In this document: positions 6,012 to 8,962 of the stretch, piece by piece
Layout: every line of letters begins with the position of its first letter
Numbering within the stretch: position 1 is the first letter of the stretch
Source of the DNA: an uncultured Clostridium sp.
Lineage (GTDB): Bacteria; Bacillota; Clostridia; Clostridiales; Clostridiaceae
Length of the DNA stretch: 8,962 nucleotides
Reading direction: 5' to 3'
Assembly: GCF_937920395.1 (NCBI RefSeq)
Contig: NZ_CALEVF010000136.1
Coordinates: 1 to 8,962, forward strand
Position numbers and translations under genes: made by a program
The notes under the pieces: generated by a model
The model's input: the letters and a program-made list of their open reading frames with translations, nothing else
What the model was told of the DNA's origin: nothing
Databases searched by the model: none

Positions 6012-6368
6012 TTACCCTGGAACAGCAGGCGCTTTAATTATTAAATCTGGATCATTATGGACAAAAGTAATATTTATTGCTCCAATTATTTCTTTTTCTC
6101 TATATTTTTCTTCAATATTTTGCGGAAAAATTTCTGCTAGTTCAATGCTTTCCTTAATCAGCCTAAGTCCATTAGTATTAAGTCGTTTTAATAATTCACC
6201 TACATCTTTGGCTTCTATTTCAAAATTAATACATATGGCTGCATTTGAAAACATAGTATGGTTCATAACCCATCCTGAACCGCTATTAATACAGCTAACT
6301 GCGTAATCAATCATATTATTTCTATTTTCTTTTGTAATACATGCTACGTTTATATATTTGGGTATCAT
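6012..6368 (-). CDS. Conserved-looking hypothetical protein, 118 residues
   Basis: I do not recognise a named family. The protein starts MIPKYINVACITKENRNNMI, has a central amphipathic stretch (AKDVGELLKRLNTNGLRLI) and ends in HNDPDLIIKAPAVPG. It has three hydrophobic beta-like segments alternating with helices, no signal peptide, no membrane span and no obvious catalytic motif; the two Cys (residues 10 and 26) and the His-Asn-Asp near the end are the only candidate reactive residues. The start is supported by GAGGTGAT seven bases upstream, and a TATAAT (minus strand, 6418-6413) provides a -10. Codon usage looks like the neighbours. It stands alone between the P4 debris and the coiled-coil relic at 6442-6504. 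The good ribosome binding site and clean frame make it a probable real gene. Confidence 0.75.
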   Translation of the reverse strand: MIPKYINVACITKENRNNMIDYAVSCINSGSGWVMNHTMFSNAAICINFEIEAKDVGELLKRLNTNGLRLIKESIELAEIFPQNIEEKYREKEIIGAINITFVHNDPDLIIKAPAVPG

Positions 6369-6441
6369 TTTATCACCTCAATTGAATTAATACATAAAAA
6401 AACTATATCTTAATTATACTACTGATGCCTTAAACTATTTA

Positions 6442-6504
6442 CTCAATTTGAAATCTGTAAATTTTATTATCAATAATTGTGATATGTTCAGTAATATATT
6501 TATA
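6442..6504 (-). pseudogene. Relic of a second copy of the coiled-coil gene
   Basis: The minus strand encodes YKYITEHITIIDNKIYRFQIE without a stop, matching residues 64-84 of the 110-residue coiled-coil protein (YKGNSEHITIIDDKIDRLQID) at 14 of 21 positions. Nothing recognisable of that gene remains on either side. It shares its upstream orientation with the intact gene. Confidence 0.7.
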
Positions 6505-6540
6505 ACATGGAGGACTTGAAAAGTTAGAAAAATAAATATA

Positions 6541-6587
6541 ATAGATAAAACCCTTCATAGAGAAAAACTATGAAGGGTTTTATCTAT
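6541..6587. terminator. Perfect 20-bp hairpin terminator without a gene
   Basis: ATAGATAAAACCCTTCATAG (6541-6560) pairs perfectly with 6568-6587 around the loop AGAAAAA. The flanking A and T tracts are in the stem, so it can act in either direction. No intact gene ends here: the gene on the left starts at 6368 and reads away, and the gene on the right starts at 6668. A short frame ending GGLEKLEK then TAA (about 6508-6533) may be the last codons of a deleted gene. Confidence 0.85.
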
Positions 6588-6667
6588 GTACTATTTACCT
6601 AGTTTAAAAATATTCATATTCAACATAATAAAGTAGAGGAGGTTGAAGATGTATTAAAGAGTTATTA

Positions 6668-7210
6668 GTGAATAAATTTAGTATTAATAATTATAAGGCA
6701 ACAAGTAATGTTGTTGAAAGGAATGAAGAATGTATGCCGACTATTACAAATGTAGCAATAAAAGAGACTGATAGTTTAGTTGTTAAAAATATAAAAAGTA
6801 AACTTAATGACGCAGGTGGGAAAGCAATTATTACACTTTTTAGCGGGGATAGCTGTGATATTTGTTTTGATGAAGGTGATAAAGGAATTGTATCTTCAAA
6901 GATAACTTCAGCAAATCAACCTATATGGGAAGCTTTTGATGCTGCAGTTGAGATTGTAATGAATAATGGAGGTAAAGCAAAAAAAGGAAATGCTCAATCC
7001 GGTGCAAGGTTAGGAAGTGGAAAATTGATGATTAATTCTGTTGAAGGATACATTGCTCATAAAGTACATGGAGTTCAAGAGGGAGAAACAGCAGTTGGTG
7101 CTGGTTTTGTTATTTGTGCTGTTTTAGATTGGGTTGGAGTTTGTACAAATGAGAAATGGTATCTTTCAATTAAACCAAGTTTTTTAGAAGAATATAAAAG
7201 TAGTTATTAA
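6668..7210 (+). CDS. Hypothetical protein, up to 180 residues
   Basis: The product has no family I can name. From the GTG at 6668 it has a poorly structured 22-residue head, then MPTITNVAIKETDSLVVKNI, a segment ITLFSGDSCDICFDEGDKG (about 55-73) with two Cys separated by two residues, a helix around PIWEAFDAAVEIVMNNGGKA, a Gly-rich basic stretch KKGNAQSGARLGSGK (about 103-117), then SVEGYIAHKVHGVQEGETAVGAGFVICAVLDWVGVC. The last part is hydrophobic but interrupted by charges, so a membrane role is doubtful. Start choice is open: GTG 6668 overlaps a TAG stop by one base and has only AAAGAG in front, while ATG 6734 (158 residues) has GAAAGGA about 12 bases upstream. The gene is followed by a terminator shared with the convergent pyrophosphohydrolase gene. 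The clean frame and terminator support a real gene. Confidence 0.7.
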   Translation: MNKFSINNYKATSNVVERNEECMPTITNVAIKETDSLVVKNIKSKLNDAGGKAIITLFSGDSCDICFDEGDKGIVSSKITSANQPIWEAFDAAVEIVMNNGGKAKKGNAQSGARLGSGKLMINSVEGYIAHKVHGVQEGETAVGAGFVICAVLDWVGVCTNEKWYLSIKPSFLEEYKSSY

Positions 7211-7214
7211 AATT

Positions 7215-7243
7215 AACCCTCATAAAAAAATTCTATGAGGGTT
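7215..7243. terminator. Bidirectional terminator between convergent genes
   Basis: AACCCTCATA (7215-7224) pairs with TATGAGGGTT (7234-7243) around a nine-base A-rich loop. T-rich sequence follows on both strands. It sits in the 37-base gap between stops at 7210 (+) and 7248 (-), ending both transcripts. Confidence 0.85.
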
Positions 7244-7247
7244 TCAT

Positions 7248-7559
7248 TTATTCATAGACTTTTTCAAGTACTATGCCTTTTTCAAAGCAGCCTCTTTCTT
7301 CTTTTTTTTCATTTCTTTTGTTAATTAGATCATCCTCGGAATATCCAAGCGCATTTGCAAGTCCAAACAAAACTTCCATAACATCAGCAAGTTCTTCTAG
7401 ATTTTTAGCTTCTAGATATTCGGAAACTTCTTCGTTTAATTTAGTTTCAAGTAAGGGCAAAACTTCTTCTTTTTTAGCAAAATGGATATCAAAGGGTTTA
7501 CCTGTAGCTTCGATAATTTCAGGGATTTTATCTCTAACTAGTTTGTTGTATGTTTTCAT
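7248..7559 (-). CDS. MazG-like nucleotide pyrophosphohydrolase (COG4997-type)
   Basis: The 103-residue protein opens with YNKLVRDKIPEIIEATGKPF (residues 4-23), the hallmark of small all-alpha NTP pyrophosphatases related to phosphoribosyl-ATP pyrophosphohydrolase and MazG. The metal-binding acidic motifs are present: EEVSE (43-47, ExxE type) and ELADV (56-60, ExxD type). Such cytosolic enzymes are thought to hydrolyse unwanted or excess nucleoside triphosphates to monophosphate and pyrophosphate; the substrate here is not known. Length is usual for the family. The start is well supported: AGGAGG lies six to seven bases upstream, preceded by an extended -10. It is a single-gene unit, convergent with the 180-residue gene. 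MazG-like genes often sit near restriction and defence genes, which would fit the HNH gene nearby, but it could equally be an independent house-cleaning gene. Confidence 0.88.
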   Translation of the reverse strand: MKTYNKLVRDKIPEIIEATGKPFDIHFAKKEEVLPLLETKLNEEVSEYLEAKNLEELADVMEVLFGLANALGYSEDDLINKRNEKKEERGCFEKGIVLEKVYE

Positions 7560-7591
7560 GGGAGCCTCCTAGGGATATTGTTTATTGCTTT

Positions 7592-7600
7592 ATTATAGCA
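7592..7600 (-). promoter_or_regulatory. Extended -10 promoter of the pyrophosphohydrolase gene
   Basis: On the minus strand TGCTATAAT (7600-7592) is a textbook extended -10 element, some 30 bases before the start codon. The -35 position (7615-7620) reads ATTAAT and is poor, which extended -10 promoters tolerate. Confidence 0.6.
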
Positions 7601-7774
7601 TAGGTGCTGATAAGATTAATAGAGAGTGAAACTATGTTTTCGTCATTTAATAAAATTGAATGGCATTTAAATTTTAAATATGACATTATTCTCTTAATTT
7701 AGCAATGCAAATGTGATAGAGTAGTTTTGATGAAAGTTAAAAAATAAATTATATTTATAATAAATTAGAACATT

Positions 7775-7840
7775 ATGGCTATTAGCACGGATATTTCATT
7801 AACTATGAATAATCATAAGTTGATTATTGATACAAAGTAA
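7775..7840 (+). pseudogene. Relic of a McrC-type restriction nuclease
   Basis: A 21-codon frame reads MAISTDISLTMNNHKLIIDTK and stops at TAA 7838-7840. TDISL followed by LIIDTK is the conserved core of the McrC nuclease domain (PD-(D/E)XK fold), where the next residues are normally YY. Its two Asp are 13 residues apart and the Lys follows two later, the spacing I recall for the catalytic triad of E. coli McrC (Asp244, Asp257, Lys259). No McrB GTPase sequence or rest of McrC is visible, and there is no ribosome binding site. It lies in the otherwise gene-free 7560-7898 interval, which shows nothing else beyond the promoter at its left end. A short chance match cannot be excluded. Confidence 0.5.
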
Positions 7841-7898
7841 GGATATGGGATAAAGATTTTACAAATAGTTAATTTGTTTTTAATAGGATGTGAAAAAG

Positions 7899-8962
7899 AT
7901 GACAGACTTAAAGGATTATATAAAAAGCGAGAAAGATGCATCTATTGACCTAATAAATATTAAGGAAATAGTCGGATGTTTGCCAATTAATAAATTGATA
8001 GATTCAAAGATTTTCTCTAGGCTCTTGGATGAGGACAAGATGGTAGCTAGCTACAAAATGTATTGGTTGCTCGGAATACTTGAGGAAGTTAGCATTGGAA
8101 ATACAGAGATTGAGTTTAAAAAGCTTATTGCTAGGATGATAGTATCTGCTTGGTACCCACAACAACAATTCAAATTAAATTTTGGCTTTGGCTTTTCTGA
8201 TAAATTGAAAAAACCTATTGCTTATGTGGCATTGAGGAGTGAGTTCCCAGTAAATTGCAATGAAAAAGAACTATTAGACTATTTATATAAAAGTGAAGAT
8301 AAAGAATTAAATAAAATGATGAAGGAACTTACTTATAATGTACCCTATAGATTGTTATCTCCCTTTTTTAAAGTTGCAGAGTTTAAAAACACCATAATTG
8401 TAGATTTATCACAAGATAGTCAAACTTGTTTGTACAAAATAATCAAAGGTGAGAAGGACAAAATAGTAATTAATGACTGTTGGATAACTTATTTGAAGGA
8501 AAATTACAGAGTAATTAAAGCATGAATTTACTATAAGCTTGTATGTTTTTTGCAAAAGAGGAACCCCAATGTACCGGCTATTGTTTTTAAACTTGAGGCA
8601 CCAAAGAGAAGGATGCTTAAAGAAGCAACAGAACTATGGAAACAAATAATCAGTGTTAATAAATTAAAAGATATATATACTGGCGATGAATTTAGCAAAG
8701 CTGCATTTGAGGAGCATGGTGTTCTTAGTATAGATCATTTCATTCCCTGGAGTTTTGTTCTACATGATCAAATGTGGAATCTAGTGCCAACCTTTAAAAA
8801 TGTTAATAGTAAGAAAAGTGACAAATTGCTCTTATATGATAATTACATAGATGATTTTTGCAGTACTCAATATAAAGCATTTTCATATATTTGTGAAAAG
8901 AAAATAAAGCACAGTCTTGAAGAATATGTGGACGTGCTAAATCTAGAGAATCCATATGAATA
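7899..8962 (+). pseudogene. HNH endonuclease gene interrupted by an in-frame TGA, runs off the window
   Basis: One continuous frame spans 7899 to the window end except for a TGA at 8523-8525. Before it are 208 codons (MTDLKDYIKSEKDAS to NYRVIKA) with YKMYWLLGILEEV and LIARMIVSAWYPQQQFKLNF; after it, in the same frame, come IYYKLVCFLQKRNPNVPAIV and a clear HNH core: LSIDHFIPW (His280), MWNLVPTF (Asn294) and NVNSKKSDKL (Asn303). The sequence around the stop reads smoothly across it, so a single substitution (from TGG, CGA or AGA, for example) is the simplest explanation. ATG 7899 is preferred to GTG 7890 because GGATGTG (7886-7892) serves as the ribosome binding site. Translation to the stop would give a protein lacking the nuclease core. 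HNH proteins of this shape are typically found with restriction or other defence genes; a McrC relic lies just upstream. The 3' end is outside the window. Confidence 0.82.

Noticed and set aside
7273..7572. Plus-strand open frame of 99 codons
   Set aside because: It is the shadow of the MazG-like gene on the opposite strand.
7634..7702. 22-codon open frame starting MFSSFNKIEW
   Set aside because: It has no proper ribosome binding site and no recognisable similarity, and frames of this size are expected by chance in such AT-rich DNA.
8523..8525. TGA as a selenocysteine or recoded codon
   Set aside because: HNH endonucleases are not known selenoproteins, and no obvious stem-loop of the bacterial SECIS type was seen just after it. 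A plain nonsense mutation is simpler.
1..8962. CRISPR array or tandem short repeats
   Set aside because: No regularly spaced direct repeats of 20-40 bases were found. The repeats present are long gene-derived duplications.

Overview
The window looks like a chromosomal accessory region of a low-GC Gram-positive, most likely a Clostridium. The DNA is strongly AT-rich, genes carry AGGAGG-type ribosome binding sites, promoters match the sigma-A TTGACA/TATAAT pattern, and the terminators are long A/T-rimmed hairpins. No tRNA, rRNA, CRISPR array or intact insertion sequence was seen. The genus is an inference.

The main feature is gene debris between intact genes. Pieces of one gene, a phospholipase-D-like (HKD) nuclease joined to a superfamily II helicase, occur four times on the plus strand: P1 (about 602-668), P2 (1928-2105), P3 (3562-3999) and P4 (5261-5832). 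Each has its own deletions, frameshifts or stops. Only P4 keeps a promoter, a start codon and a long open frame, and it is cut off after the nuclease domain. A second duplicated block joins the C-terminal end of a minus-strand Rpn-like nuclease/transposase gene to a spacer with a LexA-like SOS box. It occurs upstream of P1 (about 96-600) and upstream of P4 (about 4739-5118). Smaller relics are a piece of a coiled-coil gene (6442-6504), a McrC-type nuclease motif (7775-7840), a possible membrane-protein tail (4004-4138) and a terminator left without a gene (6541-6587).

The apparently intact genes are: a glycerol-1-phosphate dehydrogenase (796-1857, +); a Fic-family AMP transferase with a winged-helix tail (2283-3425, -) next to a perfect 30-bp palindrome; a 110-residue coiled-coil protein (4341-4673, -); an unrecognised 118-residue protein (6012-6368, -); an unrecognised protein of up to 180 residues (6668-7210, +); and a MazG-like nucleotide pyrophosphohydrolase (7248-7559, -). 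At the right edge an HNH endonuclease frame runs from 7899 past the window end and is broken by a single in-frame TGA at 8523.

The mix of HKD nuclease/helicase, Rpn-like, McrC-like, HNH and Fic genes suggests a degenerating defence island with repeated turnover. That reading is an inference. Most genes sit alone with their own promoter or terminator, so no operon is visible. The dehydrogenase looks like unrelated cargo between two helicase relics.
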